A DNA stretch of 64,000 nucleotides, from the NCBI GenBank assembly GCA_905250075.1, contig CAJNOP010000105.1, positions 186,434 to 250,433 of the forward strand, in the 5' to 3' direction. Under the pieces are notes generated by a model that searched no databases, was not told the origin of the DNA, and saw only the letters and a program-made list of their open reading frames with translations. The translations under genes and the position numbers were made by a program. Shown here one piece after another: positions 40,441 through 50,154 of the stretch (positions within the stretch are counted from its first letter, which is position 1; each line of letters opens with the position of its first letter). Source of the stretch: Rotaria sp. Silwood1 (Eukaryota > Rotifera > Eurotatoria > Philodinida > Philodinidae).

Positions 40441-41337
40441 TTAACAATAATTACACAAGTATCGATACGCAATTTTTTTTACTTGCGTATTTAACATAAA
40501 ATGTGCAATACTCATAAATGAAACACTTATTGTTGTTAAATTAACTCCTAATAAAAACATATATTTTGGTAGAGGTATTTCTGATAATGCTTGCCAGAAA
40601 ACATTAATTAGAAAAATAATTCCACCACATGAAGTACCAGCAGTTTGAACAAGTAAAATTTGTACAATCTTTACCTCACGTTTAGCATTATGTATTGTCT
40701 TATATTTATTCATATTTTGATCAAAACGTAGAACTCGATGAATTGATTGACGTGCATGATATAAAATAGAACAATAAATCATAGTACTAACATTCAATGG
40801 TATACCAATGATCATGATCATACAAAATATTGCTGCTGTAAATGCATTAGTTTTTAATATACAACTACGTGATTCTTTTTCTAATCCAAGACTTTCATCA
40901 ATAAATAGAGGTACTATTGGAATTAATAAACTAATAAGCCAATTAGAAATAATCATAATTGAATGTGTACGCCATGTAAGAAGATATTTTAATTTATAAT
41001 GAATAACAAAAAACAAACGACTAAGAGATTGTATTGAAAATGAATAGCAAATAGCCCCCAATGCAACGATAAAAGAATACGCTCGCAAAATACATAATAG
41101 TGAATTCCATGCCCAATCTTGACGAAAACCATATATAGATGCAGAAATAACCAAGATTAAATAGAAAATTATAGCAACCGATGTATTGCATGCAAGTAAG
41201 TTAGACATATTGTGACATTTTCGATTAGTAATAATGATCATTACAAGTGTAAAACTAAATATTAAACCAATAATTGAAATTATGATTGCGCATGAAAAGT
41301 TGATAATGTAAAAAAGATCAGAAGGCATGTCCAACAT
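40441..41337 (-). CDS. Orphan rhodopsin-like GPCR, intronless
   Basis: A 298-residue seven-transmembrane receptor. Hydrophobic spans fall at about 8-35, 45-68, 80-105, 122-148, 163-190, 222-250 and 258-280. Class A hallmarks are degraded but placed correctly: the TM2 region NLLACNTSVA, a Cys at the top of TM3 (SLLCILRAY), an LSRLFFVIHYK segment in the DRY position, and basic intracellular loop 3 (NAKREVKIVQILLVQ). The NPxxY motif is not evident. The start ATG lies at 41337, and the gene has one exon. Such receptors are much expanded in bdelloids; ligand unknown, chemosensory or peptide signalling possible. A similar receptor fragment lies at 49229-49630. Confidence 0.82.
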   Translation of the reverse strand: MLDMPSDLFYIINFSCAIIISIIGLIFSFTLVMIIITNRKCHNMSNLLACNTSVAIIFYLILVISASIYGFRQDWAWNSLLCILRAYSFIVALGAICYSFSIQSLSRLFFVIHYKLKYLLTWRTHSIMIISNWLISLLIPIVPLFIDESLGLEKESRSCILKTNAFTAAIFCMIMIIGIPLNVSTMIYCSILYHARQSIHRVLRFDQNMNKYKTIHNAKREVKIVQILLVQTAGTSCGGIIFLINVFWQALSEIPLPKYMFLLGVNLTTISVSFMSIAHFMLNTQVKKIAYRYLCNYC

Positions 41338-42703
41338 TTTTTATCGATATGAAATTATAAATGCGAGCAAACCAATGTTTTTTATGTTCTCTCTTACACT
41401 CCTTTGTTAAGATTTAAGGTATCGTATGCGTAAGATTGATCATAATGAGTAGAAACTAATATGATAAAGGTATAATTATAATGAATGAAATGAAATATCG
41501 TTCATAAGTTATTAATCATGAACGTTGAGAACTAGAAAATTTAATAAAAAGAAATGAAATCTTTGTCAAACAACCAACAGGCAATGGCTTTCATTGCTCT
41601 AGGTAAAAGAACTAGAAGTTTAAAAAAAAAAGTTTTTTCAAGAAAGAAATTATAAAATAGTGTTTTGTTTGCATTTTATAATAAAACACTAAACAGACTA
41701 GCAGTAATATAACGTCGCAAATATGGATTAATTATTTTTATCATAGTAACCGACAAAAATCACAAATTATTCAAATTTTCATATAGAAAAATTGCATCGC
41801 TTAATCAGTGAAGAAAAGAAATACTAGGATAACATTCGATGGATAGACAAGCTAAAGAATGTCTTCTCTTCTTTACTGATTATCTTCAGATATGGTTTTC
41901 ATAGTTAGTGTTATCACATTTTAAACCTATTTTTGCAACTTCTTTTTTATTCTTATAAAAAACTAAATAATCATGTCGACATCAATGAACATCCATATTA
42001 CATTTGTACTCAACACACTATTCTCATCATGGCTGGTTTTTTTATTTTGACATTCTATGTAAGTCAAGAAATTAAATAAGATGTTTCGTCGTGCATACAA
42101 ATGGTTAAATGAGCAAACATATGTTTTCTCTGTCTCAACTTATGCTTATTGTTAAGCTTAGTAAATAATAATGAATAAACAACAAATAGCATTGGCTCGA
42201 TAAGAAGTTCTACCATTGTGCAGAAGACAGACAATTGAACTTCGCCCTCTTCCGTAAAAAGTTGATCTTCTATCAGATATATTCACATCCCATGAAATTT
42301 TCAGCTCTATAACATGGCGTTTTCGAAGGATATTGACAAATGAAAGTTAAAAATAGCTCATTTGACGATACAAAATTTTCTGTGGATCTTCCTTCTTATA
42401 TACTTATCTTTTTTCGTAAAACACGATCTAAAATGAGTATGGAAATATGAGAATAAAAATGTGGACACTCTTCTGACATAGATCGTGTCTGACGTAATTG
42501 ATATGCGGTCTAAGATCGAATATTAATAATGTCTCGTTATACCATATAAACTACTTTGTTATTGTATCGCTTGAGAATTAAGTAAAAGGATAGTGAGAAA
42601 ACATGTCCCGAAATCGATAAAACAAAACAATCTTTCTATAATTAGCAACAGCAACAGCAACTACATCATATTTTATATTTTAATTCTCCTGGGACCACAC
42701 TAA
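41338..42703. other. Intergenic
   Basis: 5' flank of the GPCR and AT-rich sequence without recognisable genes. Confidence 0.45.
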
Positions 42704-42939
42704 CAGTGTTTTTTTTGTTTAAAAAAGCATGTTAAGATGCAGAACATGATAAAGTCTTTGTTTTTAAACTCTTACTTTTTAGGGGTTGAAAAGTTGAATG
42801 CATCGAAAAATTTTCAGAAAATAGTGCCTTAATAATATAAGCACTCTTTAATATAATAGAAACAATCCTTAATTGAAAAAAGACATTGTCATGTTCTCTG
42901 CATCTTGACATGCTTTTTCAAACAAAAAAAAATCAACTG
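42704..42939. mobile_element. Small MITE with about 50-bp inverted repeats
   Basis: A 236-bp element bounded by CAGTG-T8-GTTT on the left and the complementary AAACAAAAAAAAATCAACTG on the right. Arms of about 50 bp share GCATGTTAAGATGCAG/GCATGTCAAGATGCAG and CATGA-AA-GTCTTT. There is no coding capacity and no clear target duplication. Confidence 0.7.
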
Positions 42940-43939
42940 ACTACAATGAAGCGCCTTCGAGAATTCTGGGATGCGTGATCAAAAGAGCATAAACAAAGAA
43001 AAAAGAAGATATTCTGCTTTTTCTGAAAACAGAATATTTTTCAAGCAGATAATGATAGAAATCATCAAAAAAGAAGATGTAAAACATTTCGATAATTCTG
43101 ATGAAAATTGGCTTGTTTTTGAAGATGAAAAACTTAGGATAAGATTAATGATAAAAATAACCAATATTAGAATAGCAACTATTAATAACATAATTGTAAC
43201 CATAATTAATAAGGAGTAGTGGATTGTATAGAAGTTATTTTTGGAAATCTTAGTGAAAATTTCTAATTCGAAAAAGGCTTAAATATATTTTTAAGATGTT
43301 CAACTACTGACAAGTATCCTTCATTAAGTGTAAAGAAAAATAAGGAAAATAATGTTTATTAAAAAAAAAACAAGAAAATAGCCTTTCAGCGACAACTTTA
43401 GCTAAAGTATTATTTTATTTTAAATAGAAAAAACTACAAAATAAAAGCATGAGATACATTATAAGTTTGCCCTTCCTATAATGATGTTAATCTAATTGTT
43501 GAAATATTCTCAAGATGCCACAGAAATTTAGTAAATTAAAAAACTTTAAACAACTTCTTATACAAAACATTTAAACTGAATCCATTTGACAAATATAGTA
43601 TCAAAAATTAAACAAATAACAAATAGAATTTCATTAATGGAAAATGAAAAGGCTCATGATTGATAACAAAGAGACTTATAATTCAAAATGCATCAAACAA
43701 CTAATTATCTCAATGAACTCATATGAAGTATATTAATAGTATATTTAAGAATAGTATTAGAGCTCGACTAAGACGTGAGCAGTCTTCTATTATCATGTAA
43801 AACATCTGATGAGAAAGAAATAGATAAATTTTAAAGCAATACATACAAAAGACAACAAAATCGAATGAATGGTATCACAGCTCGGTAACTCATACTCTGG
43901 ATAATATGATTGTGAATTCTAACACAAGAAAACAAAAAC
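42940..43939. other. Gene-free stretch before the scaffold gap
   Basis: AT-rich sequence. An 82-codon frame at 42971-43219 is Lys/Ile-rich and overlaps an open frame on the other strand, so I do not call it. Confidence 0.4.
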
Positions 43940-44039
43940 NNNNNNNNNNNNNNNNNNNNNNNNNNNNNNNNNNNNNNNNNNNNNNNNNNNNNNNNNNNNN
44001 NNNNNNNNNNNNNNNNNNNNNNNNNNNNNNNNNNNNNNN
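43940..44039. other. Assembly gap (100 N)
   Basis: Exactly 100 unknown bases, the conventional placeholder for a scaffold join of unknown size. Order and distance across it are not sequence-supported. Confidence 0.99.
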
Positions 44040-44899
44040 ACAACAAAATAAACAAGATAAGAAGGACAAGAAAAATAGCCATCGTACGGTTCAGTTAAAA
44101 TAATGTTTTTTTTTTCCTGATTATATCAGTTTTTTGTTAGGATTTATTATATAAACGAAATAAAGGAAGATAAAATTTGTCTCAAAACCTGAAGTCAAGA
44201 GGGTTAGGAAAGAAAAATTTTATCTTACAGTTACCATACTTAGATTGTAATTTAAAATTTAAGGGATCTTGCATTACGGACGTTCAAGAAATGTTTCAAA
44301 CATTTCTGATAAAGGCGGCCAATCATTTTCTCGAGCAGTAATATGAATGTTGTTACATTTGTGAGTACCATTGATATTGAATTTTATTTTTTACACATTA
44401 AAACTGAACATATTCGAAGAACAAAAACTTTATGATAAGTAAGATTTTTGTTTGTTGTTTATCAAAAAGACATGTTTTGGCTACACTCTCTCCAACTTCA
44501 TATACATCCTTTTGTGAAAGTTTGTTTATTTTTACCTTAGACATCTAGTAGGGAGCAGAGGGCCGACAAAACTGAGCGGCGCGACGAGTGAAGAGCTGCG
44601 AGTTCGAATTCAGAATTTGATTAATTGCCGAGTCCAAGTACACGACAACTTCGATTTACAGCTCTCTAATATTATGTTTGAGCGAAAAAGGAACTCAGGT
44701 CTAGACATGATCGATCGGATTCGGGTTCAAAAAAACGTGGACCCGCAGCTCTCTAACAAAGAATAAAAAAAAAGCGAGATTTTTATCTGAACCCCCTTGA
44801 CTAATCGCATATTATACTGGTGATGATATGAATAAAGGTGTGACATCGGTTAGTTATAGATGTCTATCGAAAACATTCATCCCAATAATATGTATTCTG
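44040..44899. other. Gene-free stretch
   Basis: 44575-44760 is notably GC-richer than its surroundings and contains imperfect inverted copies around AGAGCTGCGAGTTCGAA and GGACCCGCAGCTCT, probably a mobile-element relic. No gene seen. Confidence 0.45.
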
Positions 44900-44951
44900 T
44901 CACATATTTAAATCAACTATTTTTGTTTGACTTGTATAAAAAAAAATATTC

Positions 44952-46756
44952 TTACTGTTTGATAATTTTCTTAGCAAATTGTTGAATGATTTCTTTTCGT
45001 TGTTTATTTGGATGTTGTTCAACAGATCGAAGTAAAAATATTCCATAAGATAAAATAATTTGTAAAGTATATGTTGATTGTTGTAAATGATTAATAGCAA
45101 TATCAATAATAGTTTGAATTGAATTAATATTATTTGATAAATATTCTAAATTAAATCGCATATTATATGAAGTTAATTTATTTAAGAAACTTTCAATAAC
45201 ATTTAATTGTTCATTAGTAAATCTTTTTTCAATCCATTCAAGAACTTGTTTAACATATTGTTCATTTGTTGATATAGCACATTGAAGAAAAAGTGGATAA
45301 TTTATAATACGTTGATCAACATTTGAACCTGTTTTTTTTAAATAAAGATAAAACTTCATCAAAAATTTCTTGTGTCATTAAATGATAACGAAGCAATGAT
45401 AAACGTTCTTAATCATCACTTGTTCCATTACGTTCATATTGTGATAATATATGAATAGAAAGTGGTGTTGTAAATTCTGGATACATTTGAAATGGTCGAA
45501 GACTATCTTCATTTCCTTCTTTTAATAATTTTTTTTAAAAATAATTCTTTTTCAATATGTTTTTCAATAACAATATCAATTAACCATTTTTGTTCTTTTT
45601 TTAATTTATAAAGACTTAGTGCCTGTTGTCGATTTTCTAAAATATATTCAAATATACGAATTGTATGATTTGATGACCATTTACATGTATCATATAAAGC
45701 AAGAAATAAACGAACGTAATTCTCAATAGAAAATGAACGAGGTATTTGAAGTGAACTGAAATCAAATCCTTCATTACACCAGCTAGATGTATGTTTCATT
45801 TGACCTATATTAATAAATAAATAAAATCAAATTAAAAACCTAGTTGATTTGAACTGACCATTATTATTATTTGAATCATTTCTTCTGGACATTTAAAAAA
45901 AAATATTTTTATTTACAATGAATAAAATAAGGTAAAAATCTTTTATGTTTTTCTAATTGATTTAAATACTCAATTGTTAAATTCATCAATCCTTTTGGTT
46001 CTTTTTTTGCAATTAAATCAAATATTTTATTATTTTCATGAAAATAATTTGAAAATTTTTCATAATCATTTTTATTTTCATTTAAATCACCTTTCATTAA
46101 ATGAATAATAATAAGAGGTTGATATAATGAATTAATTTTAAATAAAATGCTGATATTAAACTAATTTGTTCAACACGTTTTAATGACCATCGTGATAAAA
46201 GATCAATTATTTGATCGTATTTACAAAATGGTACTAAATATGCATCTATATTATATTGATCATGATTATTTGATTCTGTTAAATGACAAGCAAGATCATA
46301 ATAAAATGATGAAGACTTTTTTAAACAATCGACTCGATGAAGATCTTTCAATATTTTATTTTTTAAACTAAATGAAAATTAAAAACAAGTTTAATTATTT
46401 TCAAAACAAAAAAAAAGAAACTTACTATCGAGGAAGATTTTTATCATTGATTGATTCAACAATTAAATTATGAATTTGTTTTTCATCTTTTTGAAGCAGA
46501 ATCCAACATTGACCAGCAAAAGCTCGTTGTTTTGTTGGTAATAAATTGTTTTTAAATATGTCGAATAAATATTTTTTTCATTTTTAATTGATAATGATAA
46601 AAAAATCAACATTTTTAAATCATCATAAGATGACAATGATGATTCTTTTAAATGTTTTTCTATTTCATTTTTATCAGTCAATGATAAAACATATTTAAGA
46701 CGATCTTTCCATGAACCATCTTTTTTTAATAATTCATATTGGTTTATTGAAGACAT
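44952..46756 (-). pseudogene. Frameshifted multi-exon gene of unknown function
   Basis: A clearly coding region in pieces on the minus strand: start ATG at 46756 (MSSINQYELLKK), then blocks at about 46756-46437, 46351-45900, 45799-45420 and 45420-44952. Protein-like sequence continues smoothly only if frame is changed at short A or T homopolymers: near 46572-46582, near 46138-46145, near 45532-45540 and near 45333-45340. A TAA also interrupts a good frame at about 45409 (after YERNGTSDD). Helical Leu-rich blocks such as YLFDIFKNNLLPTKQRAFAG and QYVKQVLEWIEKRFTNEQLN suggest a HEAT-like alpha-solenoid, but I do not recognise the family. Other long genes here are intact across many homopolymers. 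Genuine decay is therefore more likely than poor sequence, though a local assembly problem near the gap is possible. Confidence 0.6.
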
Positions 46757-48307
46757 TTTTGCTTAATTAAAAATCGAAAGAACTAATTAAAAACTAAACA
46801 TATTCTTTTATATATCAGTAAAAGAATTCCTATGGATTATGAAATATTCATGAAGGACACTCATGTTGATATAATCAAGGTATTGCTCTCGTTCTTTCTT
46901 TCTCAAGAGTAACGATGAATAAGTGGTTATTTTTAGTTTTTTAATCGTTCTCAATATTTTCTTCTAGCCAAAATAATATTTATGTTTAATAATGAGAAAT
47001 GAATGTCCTTATAAAAGTAGTTCATTGAAATATATAATTTTTCTGTTAAGGTTAATCTATTCTTTTAAAGAATAGTAAATAAAGAAATTGCAGCAATTTA
47101 TTGAAATAAAAACAAACATTTGTCATTATGATGAATGCTTTTATTCATATTAGAATTACTCAAAAAAAGAATAGATACTTTGTATTTCACAACAAGTAAA
47201 ATATATTCAGCAATACATCATTATGAATTTCATTTATGTCTTACGGTTGAAATCAGTCACAAAAGTGAAACATTCATACCATTCGTTGGCCAAGAACAAA
47301 TAGAAATTACTTGTACAGTTGATGATGAAATATATCTGTTTTTTGATATTGACATTGATTCAAGGAAGAAAAAAGTACCTATTAAAGATTTTTGAAACTT
47401 TGAATGTCGTCGTCTATGCTTTCTTCTTCTGGTTAGTAGCACTAGTTGAGGTGTCGTGAAATAACAATCAAGAATTTTTTTAAAAATATATCTTGCTTTT
47501 TTTTTTTAATTGGATTTTTCACCCTCATTTCACTGATATGGTAAGTAGAGATCAGTATTCCAATTGACGCATTGCTCATACCTTTTACAAGAAAAAAAAG
47601 TGAACTATTTGAAAAGCATGTAGCTTTCACAGTTGTACGAAATAATTCTTTGAAATTTCATATTTTTTCTATTGACGATGTTTTTAATATGAACAGTTGA
47701 ACTTAGTCGATACTTATTAGAAAGACGCGGGAAAAATAATTGTTCTCTGTTTGCTATACAATTGATTAAGATAAAAGTAATGTGCTATGATATTTGTTCA
47801 CAGTGTATCATGAATAATTACAATTAAATATTCAATGTTGTGCCACTAAGTAGTAGAATTATCATCTCTTTTAATTTCGGGTCCGTCCAATCTTTTTGTC
47901 AAAAAGTCTTCGCATATGACTAAAGAGCATCCAGAACGCTGCATACGACAAACTGTAGTCTTATGTAGTGGTCGAGTTCAAACTAGTTTAAATGATAAAA
48001 GTGTAAGAAAGAATTTTTGTATCTTCCTTGAAATGTAATTATAGCATTAAGACATTAAAAATAGTTTTTAACTGAAGTTTCTAATTATTCTTACAGTCTT
48101 CTAGGTTTAAAAACATAGCTTTGTATACACAGTTATCTTCATGTATGTCTTTGTACTTCAATTTCATTTTGTACTTTTAGTAAAAGAGTGTAAAAATTTT
48201 TTGCTCTTCAACTGGATTGAATATGTTGGAGAAACCGCATACTAGTCTAGATTCTCTTACTCGGTTAGTTTCAATTACATACTGAATAAATAAGGATAAC
48301 TGCGTAA
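46757..48307. other. Intergenic
   Basis: An open frame at about 47206-47392 (plus) encodes a plausible short beta-rich stretch (TFIPFVGQEQIEITCTVDDE) without a recognised family; support is weak. Otherwise AT-rich. Confidence 0.4.
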
Positions 48308-48852
48308 CCCTTTGAGTCCTGGTCACGCATATATGCGTCCGTATGCAGTTACTTGACAAAGATGCTCCTGGTATATTTTTTAATTGTTGGAAACATCTTT
48401 TTATCGTTTATTAGGTGTGGGGTGGATGGGGCTACTAAGCAAAAGAATCACATCCGTATCATCGATGTGAAATTATCACGATAGATTTAGGTGATCTCGT
48501 AATTCTCAATGTTGGAACTCAGAGGCATAGAGCCTACATAAGAGTGTTGAGTGTGTCCATCTGAGCATCCTCATTCAGTCTCTATGCTTCTAGGTTCCAA
48601 AGTTGAGAATTCAGAGATCACCTACATCCGTCGTAGTAGCTTCAAATCGCCATCTGCACCCACACACTACACCTCATTCTACACGATATATTTGTCCTGA
48701 CTGCGATGCACCTCTATGTATTGTTGATTGTTTCAACGACAACCATACAAAGATGGACTACTAATGCTTTTTTGAGACAAATATGTAATTGCTTCGTAAA
48801 GAAAAAAGATCATATTTTCAATTTTCGCAAGAAAAAGCCGGGACTGAAAGGG
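48308..48852. mobile_element. piggyBac deletion derivative
   Basis: A 545-bp non-autonomous piggyBac-type element. Left end CCCTTTGAGTCCTGG (48308) and the complement of the right end CCCTTTCAGTCCCGG (ending 48852) match at 13 of 15. The flanks are GTAA (48304-48307) and TTAA (48853-48856), the TTAA target duplication with one change. Inside, a 45-bp inverted pair (48488-48532 and about 48579-48623, 38 of 45 matching) makes a hairpin. A surviving fragment of the transposase C-terminal Cys-rich domain follows near 48685-48763 (RYICPDCDAPLCIVDCF). Confidence 0.82.
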
Positions 48853-49228
48853 TTAAAATGATGCCTGTCTAGATGCGGGTGCGTTTGATTTAAGAAAAGA
48901 CTCACATTCACGCTCAAATACCTGCACTATTTGATCGGAGAACTGTAAATGGTCGTGAGAATAACCGGAATTTTCCAAAAAAATGAAACATTGAAAGAAT
49001 AAACATTTTCTTAACTACAAAGAATAAATTTTATTAAACAAGTTCCTACTAGATTAAAAAATTACTTTTCGAGAATGCCTTCAGGCATGTACTTTTTTTT
49101 CGCTCCAGAAATTTATAAAGAGTCTTAAGAGCCCACTTCAAAGAGTATTAAAGCATCTTCAGAACCGGTTGACATAACAAAAACACAATATCAAAAAAGT
49201 TTTCATATATACTGTCACAAATTCTTGA
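48853..49228. other. Intergenic
   Basis: Short AT-rich stretch between the piggyBac derivative and the GPCR fragment; nothing recognised. Confidence 0.5.
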
Positions 49229-49630
49229 TCAACCTAAATTACTTATGTCACTGTCGATATAACATTTATTGGTGGCCATTTTATTCTTTTCATTAAAGAA
49301 GGTTTCACGGGTTCTGTCATTTCCAAAAGAGCAGCCATCACAAATACCAAGGATATATCGACGAACAAAAGAGCAAAACGAAAATGACATCAAAATAAAG
49401 ATCAAATAAGGAAAATCAAGTGCGGCTAAAATGGATATAAGTGAAACTATACGTCGAATCATTGTTAATTCTTGTTGAGCATGAGATAATCTATTAACTG
49501 GATTTACATGTTTACTCATTTCTTGTGCATATCTAACCATTTTTAAATAGATAAATATTATGCTTAGCATAGGAAATAAATAAATATAAATTGCACTAGA
49601 AATTGTTAGTAACGAAAATTCTAGAAGTAC
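49229..49630 (-). pseudogene. Fragment of a rhodopsin-like GPCR
   Basis: Open frame of about 130 residues that begins right after an in-frame TAA (49631-49633). It covers TM5, a basic loop 3 and TM6: IYLFPMLSIIFIYLKMVRYA, then LSHAQQELTMIRRIVSLISI and LDFPYLIFILMSF. The tail NDRTRETFFNEKNKMA has the look of a receptor C terminus. TM1-4 are missing upstream, so it is a truncated relic of the bdelloid peptide-receptor-like family rather than a working gene. Confidence 0.65.
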
Positions 49631-49835
49631 TTAACACATTTGTTTATCAACACCAGCCATGCAGAATCTACCCGTGTGAGCGGACGGTCGTCAGGGGAAA
49701 TGTTGCAAAACTCATGAGCACCTGAGGAAATTTTTGAAAATTTAGTGGCACCTAAGGCAGCGTTTTGACATTTTCTTTCATAGGGAAATTTTGAAAATGA
49801 AACTCGGTTTATCTATCCATCTATCTATATATATA

Positions 49836-49883
49836 GGGTGTGGGTGTGATGTTTCTTTTCATTCACACCCACATCCACACCCC
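49836..49883. repeat. Telomere-like GT/AC inverted pair
   Basis: GGGTGTGGGTGTGAT (49836-49850) and, after about 11 nt, TTCACACCCACATCCACACC (49862 on). It is preceded by a CTATCTAT/TATA microsatellite (49811-49835). Confidence 0.6.
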
Positions 49884-50154
49884 ACAGAGGAAGAGTTACA
49901 ATCTCAAATAAACTAAATATCATGTCGCCTAATTAGAACACCTAATCAATGAAAGTGATCCACATAGACAAATCTGTTATTTTCTTGTCATTTATTTTTT
50001 GTATAAATTTTTCTCAATTAAATATAGAAAACTTTAAAAAATAACGTTGAAAATATTAAAATCCATCTTAAAGTGAAAATTAGAAAGGATTTTTCGATGA
50101 AAGCAGATGCATGAATTACTGCTAATACCAAACTCTCGTTAAAAAATAGATTCC

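Noticed and set aside
42971..43219. 82-codon frame as a gene
   Set aside because: Lys/Ile-rich low complexity with an equally open antisense frame; expected by chance in AT-rich DNA.
44595..44610. tRNA B-box-like GAGTTCGAATTC
   Set aside because: No matching A box, no acceptor stem and no cloverleaf could be drawn.
47135..47395. Small plus-strand gene
   Set aside because: The second half is protein-like but there is no recognisable family, splice partner or convincing start, so it is mentioned only as intergenic content.
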